A stretch of 64,000 bases of DNA. Origin: Isoetes taiwanensis (lineage: Eukaryota > Streptophyta > Lycopodiopsida > Isoetales > Isoetaceae). Of the stretch, positions 46,110-56,300 are shown one piece after another. Each line of letters opens with the position of its first letter. Position 1 is the stretch's first letter. Below the pieces are notes generated by a model. That model was not told the DNA's origin. It did no database searches and was given only the letters and a program-made list of their open reading frames with translations. The position numbers and the translations under genes were made by a program. The DNA lies in contig JAJEKV010000041.1 of NCBI GenBank assembly GCA_021234155.1, positions 12,592,689-12,656,688 on the forward strand, given 5' to 3'.

Positions 46110-47290
46110 TCCACAAATGTCATTTGTGAACTTCGATCTAAGATTGTAGCAGCTCGCTCACTTTGCCCTTTAGGAAATGACATCCGGTGATGCTTGCCAA
46201 GGAGATAAGCATCACATGATATTGCCGGTTGATAGCTTGACAGGGTTAGGCCTTCTACCAATGCTCTTGATGCATTTCCACTATTGCTTTTCGATTGAAG
46301 TGTCCAAGCGCTTGTGCCAAAGGTCTAGTTGCACATTTTCTCCTTGGGCCATCAGCATAGAATCTGCTCAATAGTTTACGGTACTACAACATGAGCATCT
46401 AAACGGTACAATGATGAATCTGGGACTCCGGTTGCCACCAAGATATGGTTTTTACGATAGAACTTGGCATCCATTTCGTTGGAGCGATCTGAGTATCCCA
46501 AATCTGCTAGAACTCCCTCGATAGCAATGTCTTTGTAATGCCGGTACAAACAATACATTACGGACTGTTCTAGTGATGCCTTGAGCAAGAACAATTTTTA
46601 GACTCCCTATTCGGTAATAACATGGTCTGTAATCATCTCCAAGCATGACTTTTCCTTACTCTGTGACAGGCTGCCAAGCTGTGAAAGTAATTTTCTCTTG
46701 GACACATGTGTTGAGTAGCTCCAGAATCCATCCAAATGACCTCTTGCTCTTGAACCACAGCCTTACTCTCACAAGAAACCATGAGACATGATTCGTCATC
46801 CATCTCAACATTAAAGGCCTTTTCTTTTCCCTTATCTTGCCTAGCCCTACACTCTCTTGCATAATGCCGGGCTTTTTACGAGAAATTACATACTCCTTTA
46901 ATTCTCTGAGGCCTTGGTTTCTTGGAGGTAAGCGGCTTACCACTTAAGGATGCCGGGCTGGATTTGGCATGAAGATTCGCTACTTGCTTCACGCCTGTAA
47001 TTCTTGACTCCACCGGTGTCCTTAATCCGCCTTGTGCCTTGTGGCCGCTGCTTCACAAACATTTGCGACCGAAGTCTTCATCTCCTTCCTTCATTCTTCT
47101 TTCTTCCTCAAGGAGAGATGCTATTACTTGATCAAGAGACAAGCCTTGAACAATTTGCAATGTTGTGACTATATGAGAATAAGACGGTGGGAGGCTATGG
47201 AATAGAACTGCTTTAGCATCATCTTACGAATACTTGCTGCATTTATGCCCGACCAATTGATGAAGGATGGACCTTGCAGTCGCTTACATG
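46110..47290 (-). pseudogene. Copia gag end, zinc knuckle, protease and pre-integrase, broken
   Basis: Pieces are readable in shifting frames: GAG C-terminal text such as LDQVIASLLEEERRMKEGDED near 47110 (as interrupted blocks), a zinc knuckle near 46880-46850 in which the second Cys codon is lost (TTCTCGTAA where TTCTGTAA would be expected), MDDESCLMVSCE near 46790, then pre-integrase fragments (DLGYSDRSNEMDAKFYR, ILVATGVPDSSLYRLD) to 46400. At least six frame changes are needed. Non-functional as read. Confidence 0.65.
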
Positions 47291-47295
47291 TTCAG

Positions 47296-47658
47296 TCAAA
47301 TTTCCTCCTTCTTCCATGCTAATTCAAAAGTTTTTCTCTTCAAGAGGACTTTAGAATGTTTGGCTTGAGATCCAAACAACTGCTCCAATGTTCCCCAAAC
47401 TTCTCTTGCACTCTTGGAAAAATCTACATGATGCACCTGGGAATCTCCTAATCCAAGACCAATCATAGCTAATGCTCTACGATCCTTGATTGACCATTTG
47501 TCTAATTCTGCCCCTGCTGCTGGCTTTGGATCTGCCCCATCTACTACTCCAAATAGGTCTTTTTCAATCAAATGGAATTTCAGCTTTACTTGCCAAGTAT
47601 GAAAATTCTTCCCATTGAATTTCTCAATGACATACCTTCCTGCTGCAAGCTGCTCCAT
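47296..47658 (-). pseudogene. Copia gag N-terminal part
   Basis: Starts MEQLAAGRYVIEKFNG, with NFHTWQVKLKFHLIEKDL (UBN2/gag-polypeptide type), then WSIKDRRALAMIGLGL, REVWGTLEQLFGSQ and LKRKTFEL. It breaks at about 47310, after which the next frame continues EGGNLTEHV. The Met lies about 210 bp inside the element after the primer site, as expected for gag. Confidence 0.8.
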
Positions 47659-47870
47659 TGAATTGCCTTCTAAGGAATGAAGCAGATTAGTTTAGTCTCT
47701 GGAACACCGAAATTCTCTGGCCTCCAACGTTTCTCCAGCCACCACCACCGATTCTTCTGCAAGAGGTCTTCCGGCTCCTTATCTTCTGAGAAACCCTATG
47801 GATTGCTCTCTGCACCCTTAAAGCAATCAATAGCTTTCACTGCTGTGCTTTCTTGCCCATCGGATCTTTA

Positions 47871-47882
47871 GCTCTGATACCA
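47871..47882 (-). other. Copia primer-binding site (tRNA-iMet)
   Basis: Minus strand TGGTATCAGAGC directly abuts the 5' LTR and is the complement of the plant initiator tRNA-Met 3' end. Confidence 0.9.
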
Positions 47883-48054
47883 TATACGAAATAAGGGTTT
47901 GGGATAACGAACAAAAGAGAGATATATTATTGAATAGAAAAGTTACATATAGGCTGACATACGTCACGCCTCTTCAGGATGGTCACAACTACTCTTATGA
48001 TGTGGCTGCCATGTAGGCATACGTCCTTGCTGACCTGGAGACATATATTCTTCA
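47883..48054 (-). repeat. Copia 5' LTR
   Basis: 172 bp, identical to the 3' LTR. It begins TG but ends TA rather than CA. It is unusually short for an autonomous Copia element. Confidence 0.9.
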
Positions 48055-48848
48055 CCTCACCTTGCAGAGCTCCTCCTTATGATTACACAATTGAAGAGGG
48101 GAGAGGTCCTCCTGTACTGAGAAACTAGTCCCTCTGAGATGGTTTCCATGCTGAAGAACATGTAAGCGGCTACGAGTGTCTTGAAACCGAACCAAAAGAT
48201 GGCGAGGACGATCAGGTCTTGCCGCTCCCACCCTAGTAGCGGAGACAACTCCACCAGCCTTCACATGCATGACATCAGTGAAAAAATGCAAAGCAGCATC
48301 CATATCAGAAAGGGCATCATCTTCTGCCTCTGCAACCCCTATGATACGCAAGTTCAGGCTCCTAGTAATGTAAGATACCGAGGTAGCCCGCTCCTGTCTG
48401 CTAGCATGGCACCGCTGCGACTCCTGGTCCCCTTTGTGATTGTGGGAGATGTCATACGCCCCACCTCAACATGTTCCCTTTCCAATGTCTGCACTTCTGC
48501 TTCAACACAATGTTTCTTCTGTGGCTGTAATTCTGTATCTAGTGTCTGTACGGAGGCATCACTTGTGCACACATACTGGGCTTTAGGGTCAGGAACGAAG
48601 GCATGTATTAACTGTAATAAGTGTGTCCATCTCTCAATAGACACGATCATAGATGTGGCCGTCATTCCTCCCTCAGAATGAATGAGTCGTACCTGGTCAC
48701 GAAGTGTAGGCGGCAAACACTGAACTTGCAGGTCTAGAGCACTTTGGAGATCCTCCCGATCTTGGAAGGTAAATGTACCAGGCCTGCTTGTGCCGATATG
48801 AAGAGGCCGCTGGGGACCAAAAAGAGAAACAGGAACAGGAGAAAGGAA
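48055..48848 (-). pseudogene. L1-type ORF1, N-terminal and central part
   Basis: From high to low: PGTFTFQDREDLQSALDLQ and LPPTLRDQVRLIHSEGG (48780-48660), a linker with VQTLDTELQPQKKHCVEAE, a frame change near 48350, then NLRIIGVAEAEDD, ATRVGAARPDRPRHLLVRF, GTSFSVQEDLSPLQ and HKEELCKVR. The latter blocks resemble the RRM and C-terminal domain of L1 ORF1 (Transposase_22-like), which binds LINE RNA. The frame is closed upstream by TGA at 48849-48851. The Copia element interrupts it at 48055. Confidence 0.6.
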
Positions 48849-48884
48849 TCATTGTCATATTTATTATAGGCCATGACAAGTAAA

Positions 48885-49630
48885 CTGTACCATTGAATCA
48901 AGATGATACTTCTTTAAATTAATTTGTCGTCTCTTCTCTTGCAGTGCCACACCAGATGACATTCTGGACCATGCAATAACACAATTGCCCATCATTATGT
49001 ACTATTGAAGATCATAACTGGAAAGAGACATGAACTATATAATGCGTGCATTTGCGTGAAATATTTCATCTATTTTGAGTTTTCTGGCCCTCAAATGGTT
49101 TTGTGATTGTCCATTGAAAAACAACAGATAAGAAATGCGTATACCTTCAATGGTAGCATATCATGATGTAAATCATCTACAATGTAATCTTCTATAAGAC
49201 CAGTGCGCCATTCGACAATGAATTGTAAAACACGCAAGTTATGCTCTAAGGGATGTAAAGACTTTGTTTCAGTTCAACACAATGTTACAGTGTAACAAAT
49301 CAAAGAGGTGCTCTGGTTATGTATTTGGAAGGATGGTGACATCTTAACTCAACCATGAATTGTCTTTGCTTCTATGTACAATGAAGTCAGTGGGCACATT
49401 GGAGCAGACCCACTTAGGGTTCATGGCTTATAACTCTGGCATCTATAATCCTTGGGCTGCGTCTCTCAAAGTTGTAATAATGCATATGGGCAGTGAAGAA
49501 ATTGATGTACTTGGTATTAAAAAATGTTCAAAGGGAAGAAATTTCTTGGAAAGTAATCCCTGTGTACAAAATGAAAGCATGCAACAGGAATCATGCCGAA
49601 GGCCATTTGACATAACAACATCGCTTATTC
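48885..49630. other. No recognised gene
   Basis: AT-rich. A plus frame at 49360-49665 has no domain but runs toward the PPR pseudogene and may be its degraded 5' part or leader. Confidence 0.35.
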
Positions 49631-51360
49631 TCTTGTCAGGTATGGAAATTCAAAGAACTTATTAGAAGAAAACAGATTCATGATATCATCATAGAAAGTG
49701 GAGTAGAAGTAGATCCTTATATAGAGAATCATCTTGTAAAAATGTATGGCAAATGTGGTGCTCTGCATGAAGCCTAGAATGTTTTTATTAATATGAAAAG
49801 GCAGAATGTATTCTCTCGGAACGTTATGATAGCATCTTATATCAAATAAGGTAGGCTTAAAGAGGCTTCCCATCTTTTTGAAAACATGCCTCAAAGGAAC
49901 TTATTTTCTTGGAATTCTATAATTGCAACTTGTGCCCAGCAAGAAAAACTCATGATTGCCCTTGAACTCTTTTAGGAAATGGCTCCGCAGGATGTGATCA
50001 CGTGCACTTCTTTGATTTCAGGTTACGTCCAAAAAAGACAGCTTAAGCAACCTCAAGCTCTTCGAACAAATGCCCGAGCAGAATATATTTTCCAGGACAA
50101 CCATGATCATTGGTTATATTCAAAAGAGGCAGTTTGATAGGGCTCTGCAGCTCTTTATACAAAATGCCTCAAAGATAGTGATATGGAATGTAATACTCTC
50201 ATGTTATGCTCAAGATGGACATCTTAAAGAAGCCTCCAAATTTTTAAGCATATGCCACAACATGATGTCGATTGAAACATATGCTTTCTGGTTATATTAA
50301 GAATGCCTCAATGAAGCATCTCAATTGTTTGAACAGATGCCTGAGAGGGATATCGCATCATGGAATGCAGGCTTTGTCTAGCAATGTCTCTTTAATAAGG
50401 AACTTTTAACTATTTCATCAAATGCCTAAGCATGACATCATGTCATTAAATATAATGCTCGCTGCACTGCCCAATTGTGCAAACTCAGGGATGTCGTTCG
50501 TTATTTTCAAAAAAAGCTAAAGTGTATGGAATTTTATACTTGCAATATGTTCACAACATGGATCTTTATTACTCAAAAGAATACAAAGAGTACATGGGGG
50601 ACTCAAAACCCAGTGGAGAAGATGTCCACTAGAGCAACACTATCCACCACATACATAACACAGAAAAGTAGAGAATACATATCACCATGAGCACAAGTGT
50701 GCAGTAAGTCTGAATCTGAAGATATCACTCCCAAATGACACTCTTGACATCATCCTTTAAGGAAGAACACTCGTACGCCTTTACAATGCGACTACGAGCA
50801 TCGCTAAGCACTTGCATATCTGAAAAGACCTGTCCCTTGAAGATGAGGAGATTTCGTCTCTTCCAGATGGACCAGATGATCCAAGCAGATGCTAAGTGGA
50901 AAGTCCTCATTGCCAACTTGTCCCAAGAACTAGGGTAGACTGACAATAGGACCTGCTGACTATTCAAACCTTTTGTCCTTTTTGTCTAAAGTCGGCAGGG
51001 GATATTGTCTCCTAAAATTGTATGATTGCTGCATTTGGCCAGCATGATAAAGGGAATCAAGCATTCCAAGCTATGGAGCAGATGAAGCAGGAAGGGTTCG
51101 CATCCAATCAAGCTTTTTTGGTAGCATCTTTTGGAGATGCATCCATGGTGGTCTCATAGATGAGAGCTGCTATTGCAATGTTTCAACGGCATTAGACCAT
51201 TTAATGGCACCTAAGCTGGTCCTATGCTTGTCAGGTTTTCCTTTTTGGACATCTAGGCTGGCTTGATGGTGAAGAAGCATTAATCAATAATATTCTAATG
51301 CAGGCAGATGGTACCTCATGGATAACCTTGCTTGGGTCATGCATCCTTTATAGTTGTAAT
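49630..51360 (+). pseudogene. Pentatricopeptide repeat (PPR) protein pseudogene
   Basis: A frame with several stops reads consecutive 31-36-residue PPR motifs: IHDIIIESGVEVDPYIENHL and VKMYGKCGALHEA; NVFSRNVMIASYIK; HLFENMPQRNLFSWNSIIAT; DVITCTSLISGYVQKRQ; FEQMPEQNIFSRTTMIIGYI; ASKIVIWNVILSCYAQDGHL. After a LINE insertion it resumes near 51010 with CMIAAFGQHDKGNQAFQAME, then GWLDGEEALINNI and SWITLLGSC, the usual C-terminal end of the motif array. Such proteins edit or process organelle RNA. In-frame stops (for example 49776, 49849, 49974) and the insertion kill it. No start codon or transit peptide was identified. Confidence 0.75.
50561..50990 (-). mobile_element. LINE ORF2 3' fragment inserted in the PPR pseudogene
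   Basis: The minus frame 50967-50725 contains WDKLAMRTFHLASAWIIWSI and WKRRNLLIFKGQ, typical of the region after the LINE zinc-binding reverse-transcriptase domain (zf-RVT), followed by a 3' UTR to about 50561. PPR sequence lies on both sides on the opposite strand, so it is a 5'-truncated LINE insertion. Confidence 0.65.
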
Positions 51361-51399
51361 CAAACAGGGATCTCTGACCAGGGTGTGAACAAAGTTGAA

Positions 51400-51613
51400 T
51401 GTAACTCCAAGTAGTACCTTTTTGTTCGAGTTGAAGAGAACAATTTCTATCGTTAAATAGTCAATTGCTACCGTTAAATAGTCACATGGTTTAATTTCAA
51501 ATCTGATGGCCCAGATTTGATAAAATATGAGTCCATTCATAATACAAGCATAAACGATGGAAATCAAATTGGCAAACACTTAATCCTAACCTAAGGCAGG
51601 TGCAAAGGTACCC
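51400..51613. mobile_element. Partial GTTAAG-type MITE
   Basis: The end TAATCCTAACCTAAGGCAGG then TGCAAAGGTACCC (to 51613) matches the end of the 59844-60088 MITE. The rest is too diverged to delimit. Confidence 0.35.
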
Positions 51614-51619
51614 TAACGT

Positions 51620-52050
51620 CCAGAAGAAAGACAAAAACCTTATATACATCTAAATAATGAGTCATACGAAGACGGAGAATCAAATAGTTCTAAGAGGTTG
51701 CATGCATGTATGTCAAATCTATCCTCTCACATAGGTGTGATTTGAGCATCTCAAGAAAGCATGTTCCTCATATTCAGTATGGCACAAACAATAGGGCCAT
51801 ATTCAATCTTCACAATGAACTCCCATTATTCTCCCATCCACGATCTCAAGTTTATGTGAGCTTAGCCTTGCTTGAGCAATTGATGGCATTTTTTATGTTC
51901 GATATCTGATACTAGATATGTTTGCGGAAAGGAAACTAGCATTCGGTTGATCTTTGTTTTATAAAATACCTTTTTAGTATTGTCGTCTTTCTCAAGCACA
52001 TAGTCATGAATACCATGTATGGAATCAGGCAGTCCCATCAAGTTGTCCAT
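51620..52050. other. Intergenic, possibly LINE debris
   Basis: No clear domain. It may extend the LINE remnant that starts at 52060. Confidence 0.3.
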
Positions 52051-52059
52051 TTAATGATT

Positions 52060-52870
52060 TTCTTACCGACTAGTTTCTTGAGAGTGTAGCAATGCAAGCC
52101 GCAACAACCATGTCTGGTCCAAGGATTTAACTTTGCTCATGTATTCTACTTCGAAGGGAAGGCCTTGCTTCGACTATAAGCATTTCATAAGACGTCCGGA
52201 CCTTGACTCCTAGTTCCTGAAGTAGAGAACATTTCTTAACTTCCTTTTTCTATTTAGTGCAGGCCCCAAGTAGGATATCCATAGGGAACTATTGGTGTCA
52301 CCATCACACTAAGGAGTTGTAGCATTCAATTTCTAATTGTCATTGACCCAAATATTTATAGTGCTTGACTTGTTCCAAATTTTCCTTAACCAGTTGAAAC
52401 TTGGGGCTAAATCTATTGCCAATTACTACAATCTTAATTTATCTTTGTTATAGTTATGTCTCTTTTACCATAGATCAAAGTTAGTAAATTCCAAATACCT
52501 AACACCTCCAGGTCCTTTGGCTCCCTCCACAATTACTCGTATGGTAATTGGATGACCAACTGTGGAATAATCAGGTGTAAATCCCGCTTGCATACGAGCT
52601 CTTACCTTATGTTGATCAGCCCAAGTGCTAATCTTTTTCCCAAAATGGAGGCAAATATTTTTGTCATACCTAGAGTCCGTAGTTATGTACGTCGTGTTGA
52701 TCTCCATTTTTTGTGTATAAGACCCACTTTGGCTACATTTTAACCTGGGAATCATAGCTCCATTAAAGAGCTCTACTAGCGATCTATGTAGGAGTTGCCC
52801 GCCCCATTGCTGTACTTTTTCATTTGCCATCCTGTTTAAGGATATCTCAAGATATCTCATCCTGGCTGAC
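52060..52870 (-). pseudogene. Non-LTR retrotransposon reverse-transcriptase fragment
   Basis: The open frame 52860-52465 contains YITTDSRYDKNICLHFGKK, VRARMQAGFTPDYSTVGHPI and TIRVIVEGAKGPGG, which match the QxGFRxxxST block of LINE reverse transcriptase. Further down, broken frames read VTPIVPYGYPTWG, like the LYGVEVWGG block after the RT domain. The catalytic YADD region is absent, so part of RT has been deleted near 52460-52330. Confidence 0.6.
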
Positions 52871-52879
52871 TTGCATTCA

Positions 52880-53860
52880 TAGTCAAACGATTACTTGCAT
52901 GATCCTCTCTAGTTACCTTTAGTTTTGCAAAAACTAGATGTTGCCTGAGCTATAAGAATATCAAGTAGTACCTGAATTTGACTAGTGAGATTCATAGGCC
53001 ACTAAAGTCTTTCAGGTAACTAGCAAACACACTAATGACCTGTAGTGCAATTGCAGATTCTTTTTTCAGAAACCCAAATTTATGCCTCTTTTAGAGTGTC
53101 AATTAGAAAAAATTGCTCAAAAATTCAGGTGGCATTCTCAAACCAGCTCAGCTGGAAAGACAAGTGCAAGAAAAAAAAAACTCACCATATTATTGATGAT
53201 AAAAAAAAACAAGAGTAAATATATTATCTTGCGCATACAAACATCGCTTTTGGAAATAACTGTTAACATTGAATACTAAGATGCACTTCATTAATACCGG
53301 AAAGCTCCACAGGTTCTTCCAATTTATGGAGATCTTCAAGAGGAATAGCCAAGCAAAATCAACTGATCGTGTGTGTTGCCGGCCAAAGGTGATTTTGCAG
53401 GGCCATTTGCTCCCTTAACACCAAGTTCCTTTGACACACTTTGAAGAGAAACAATCGTAGACTTGTTGCAAGCTGCATAGTTTTAGGGTGTATTAACTTA
53501 AGTTATACAAGAAATTTATCGTGGCGGCCAAGGCCGCCGTGAACATTTCTCTTCTTTCAAATCCATTAGGGGGGATTTGTGTCAACTTGGAACCAACGTG
53601 AAAACACATCTTCAAGTATATCTCAAGCCATGATGCTAAAACACATCCTCAAGTATATCTCAAGCCATGATGCTTTGCCCTCGTATTAAAGATAATAATG
53701 TTATTTCAAGGCTCTGAAATGAGGTTCAAATTTTGAGATTCACTTTGCTCGCATTAAGTTAGAAGTGTGTTTAAAAGCAAACATTTAAATAAAACCTCAT
53801 TAACCAAGAATTGTCACAAGAGTGAGGATAAATATAAGACCCACTTGTTTGGGTAATGGC
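52880..53860. repeat. Intergenic with a 34-35 bp tandem repeat
   Basis: At about 53607-53670 AAAACACATCTTCAAGTATA and following bases recur immediately (ending AAGCCATGATGCT twice). A-runs lie near 53165 and 53205. No gene recognised. Confidence 0.5.
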
Positions 53861-54182
53861 AACCAAATTTTATGTCGGAGATTTTGCCATTGTCTGATTC
53901 TACCCGATTCATGGCACGATGTGGGTTGTTGAATCCAGTTTATTTACTTGGTTCCGGTGAAAAATTGGAGCCCCAATTCCGTTTCCTTGATTCCGCATTG
54001 GTGGTGTTTTATTTTTTAAGGTGGGTGGGAATGATGGCTTCAATGGCTCACGTTAAGCAGCAACCCTTCTCGGGAAGCAGCCCATCTTATTCTAGAGCTG
54101 GGTCTTCTTCAAATCTACTTATGTCCAACCATAGCCATAGCCAAATCCTTCGGTGGCAAATGCAACTTGTTTTATCGACTTC

Positions 54183-54680
54183 ATGATCGATCCGCAAACT
54201 TCTGCTCCATTTTTTTCTTCTGCGCCGTTCCAACCTGCGGATTCTTCCCCATCCCCTGCTTGGCATCCTTCAGAAATGCATTTTTTCGCACCAATTCCGA
54301 CCCAAACTGCCCAAGAATCCTCCAATCCGGCTACCTCTGCCATTTTGAGCAGCTTTGAGCTTCTGGGCAGTGCGGATTGGCAGCAATTCATAGACCCAAG
54401 TCTTCATTTCAAAGATTTGGCCCCTGTTTCTTCAAATCCAGTAGCTCCAGTTGCTCCAGTTCAACAAACTAAGTTGAACGGAATATGGAGCCCTAGTCCC
54501 AGCAGCGGCGGCCTAGGGCTGGCAGTGGATCCGACAAAGGGCGGGCTCTCTTTGCAAGGGATTAACAACTGCTTTGCAGATTTTCCCTCAGATCCAGGCT
54601 TTGCGGAAAGAGCTGCAAGAATGGCTTCTTTTTTGAGCGAAAATTTTAGGCAGGCAAATCAGGGCGAAAGCAGGAGATGA
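54183..54680 (+). pseudogene. N-terminal exon of a bHLH transcription factor (subfamily XII type), orphan
   Basis: 165 codons from ATG at 54183: MIDPQTSAPFFSS, then SADWQQFIDPSLHFKDL, GIWSPSPSSGG, and CFADFPSDPGFAERAARMAS near the end. The DPGFAERAARxxxF block is typical of the N-terminal half of plant bHLH49/62/74/78 (CIB-type) proteins. These bind E-boxes through a C-terminal bHLH domain, which is not found within the next several kilobases. An upstream frame (54031-54186, MMASMAHVKQQPF, serine-rich) overlaps in another frame and may be the true N-terminus after a one-base shift. The frame ends at TGA 54678-54680 with no donor site before it. So it is a fragment or a broken gene; a far-off exon cannot be excluded. 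Confidence 0.55.
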
Positions 54681-54699
54681 TGTAGGATTGATCCGGCTT

Positions 54700-56300
54700 C
54701 ACGTGTTGTGCTGCAGATGCGGACACTTGAAAAGATGGATCAACCAGAGCATTGGAAAAAGGATCGCGCAAATGGCGCCGGAGTTTTGCATGCACAGGCA
54801 AGCACAGGTCTGGCTATGGCGGACGTCGGAATAATGGCCGCAATAAATGCAGTGTATTAATGGCCGCAATAAATGCAAAGTGGGTACCGTAGGATCAAAG
54901 GTAGAGCTTTGATCTTGGCCGTGGAAATTTGATTGGAAGTTGCTAAGAAGATGCGAAAATTGAGGCAATTAGTGCCTCCGATGAGGTGGCAGTTGTCACT
55001 TAATTTGCTATATTTTGAATAATTATTAAGACGTAGGGTTTAGCATTTTTATTTGGCGACGTGGCAGAAATTATTGCGGGGGCACAATTCACATCTGATT
55101 TGACCATTTTCTCTCGGCAACAGCTAGCCGCCATAGCCAAGCTTCTATCTAATGCCGCTAGCCGCTTCTGCAGCTTCTATCTAATGCCGGATCTGCATCT
55201 TTGGCATTGCGCCTCTGCTCGAAGGCTCGCTCAGCTATGCGTTTCAAGGATCCTATAAGAGCAGCAAAGCATGCATGGCCTCTGTCTATGTTATTCTTTG
55301 AATCGATGGAGCTCCCTATTATATCTCATGTCTGTTGTTTCTTTTCCTCTATTGCAGTACCCTCAGCCAGAAACTCGGGATTACACAATATGTCAAAGAA
55401 ATGACCTTACTATTATGGGTTAGAATTTTTTCATTAGCTTCTGCGGTTTTCCTCCGTCCATTTCAAATCCTTAGCAAAAACACATATAATCATGCCCAAA
55501 CTCTATCTCTGCTTAGCATTGCCCATGGAGTTGCATCTCTAAAAAATGCCTACCAGAAGGGCATATCTCAGTGCCATCCAGATCATTATTCTGAGGCTGG
55601 AAAATCGTTGCAGAGGAGATCACGCCCTTTTCTAGTTCCGATGATGCTTCTTCTTCTTCCGGTCTAAGCTCGTTTTTTTGACAGCTTTCCGTGACTGGCT
55701 ATGCCGGAATAGCCACCCTAGGTCACTGCAGCTATGGCAGGGCGTTTATTTTGAACATTTCAATGACTCCATTCGTCTTGCAGATTATTGAGCTAAAAAA
55801 TCTCATGTTCTCTGGTATGAATGCATTGTTTGGCATTTTGTAATCCGTTTTTTATCCTCTATTTTTTCTAACTTGCATTTGATTCCTCTATTTTTAACTT
55901 GCAACAGGTTATTGGTAGCATCAGCTCGATAATCTTGGAGGTCTGTCTGTGCCTTAGCATTTTATAATGCGAGAAGAATTCAAAGCTCGGATGTCCTCTG
56001 TATTTCTAAGAGAAGAGGTCAGTCCGTGTAATTTGAGCGTATGCTTTTATAGAGTCTGTTTATTTTTAAAATGTCAGGTAGCTGATTCATATTGGCACTA
56101 CAGGCAGGTATTGAGAGGGAGAATGCAACTGCCAAGAAGGAGCAAGAGCCTAACCGCCAGCATCGCGGGTCAACCTCCGAGCCATATCTCCTCGACACTC
56201 TGCCATAAATGCCTAATCTGCCATAAATGCCTAAATCGCAACGTGTCATGCCACTGTAATTTTTAAGGAAGAAATTACAATGCGAACAGAAAATGAAACT
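54700..56300. other. Downstream region, small duplications, no recognised gene
   Basis: AATGGCCGCAATAAATGCA is tandemly repeated at about 54833-54878. CTTCTATCTAATGCCG is repeated at about 55141 and 55175, and CATAAATGCCTAA near 56205 and 56221. A plus frame near 55690-55810 reads VTGYAGIATLGHCSYGRAF, which looks protein-like but is unidentified and could be an exon. Confidence 0.4.

Larger units (their letters stand above)
43311..48054 (-). mobile_element. Ty1/Copia LTR retrotransposon
   Basis: A 4.74-kb element with identical 172-bp LTRs (43311-43482 and 47883-48054), a tRNA-iMet primer site at 47882-47871, a polypurine tract next to the 3' LTR, and the Copia order gag, protease, integrase, RT, RNase H. 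Flanking 5-mers are CCTTA (43306-43310) and CCTCA (48055-48059), an imperfect target-site duplication. LTR identity indicates a young insertion, yet gag, protease and part of integrase are frameshifted. It is nested in an L1-type ORF1. Confidence 0.9.
43006..48880 (-). mobile_element. ORF1-only L1-type LINE, interrupted by a Copia element
   Basis: On the minus strand, an L1 ORF1-like coding region (48848 to 48055, resuming 43310 to 43210) is followed by a short 3' UTR and TTCCCGTGGACGTAAAAAATC. A pentanucleotide tail (plus strand AGATA repeated, 43006-43029) ends it. No endonuclease or reverse-transcriptase ORF2 lies between ORF1 and the tail, so it is an internally deleted, non-autonomous copy of about 1.1 kb once the Copia insert is removed. 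The 5' end is not defined. Confidence 0.65.
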
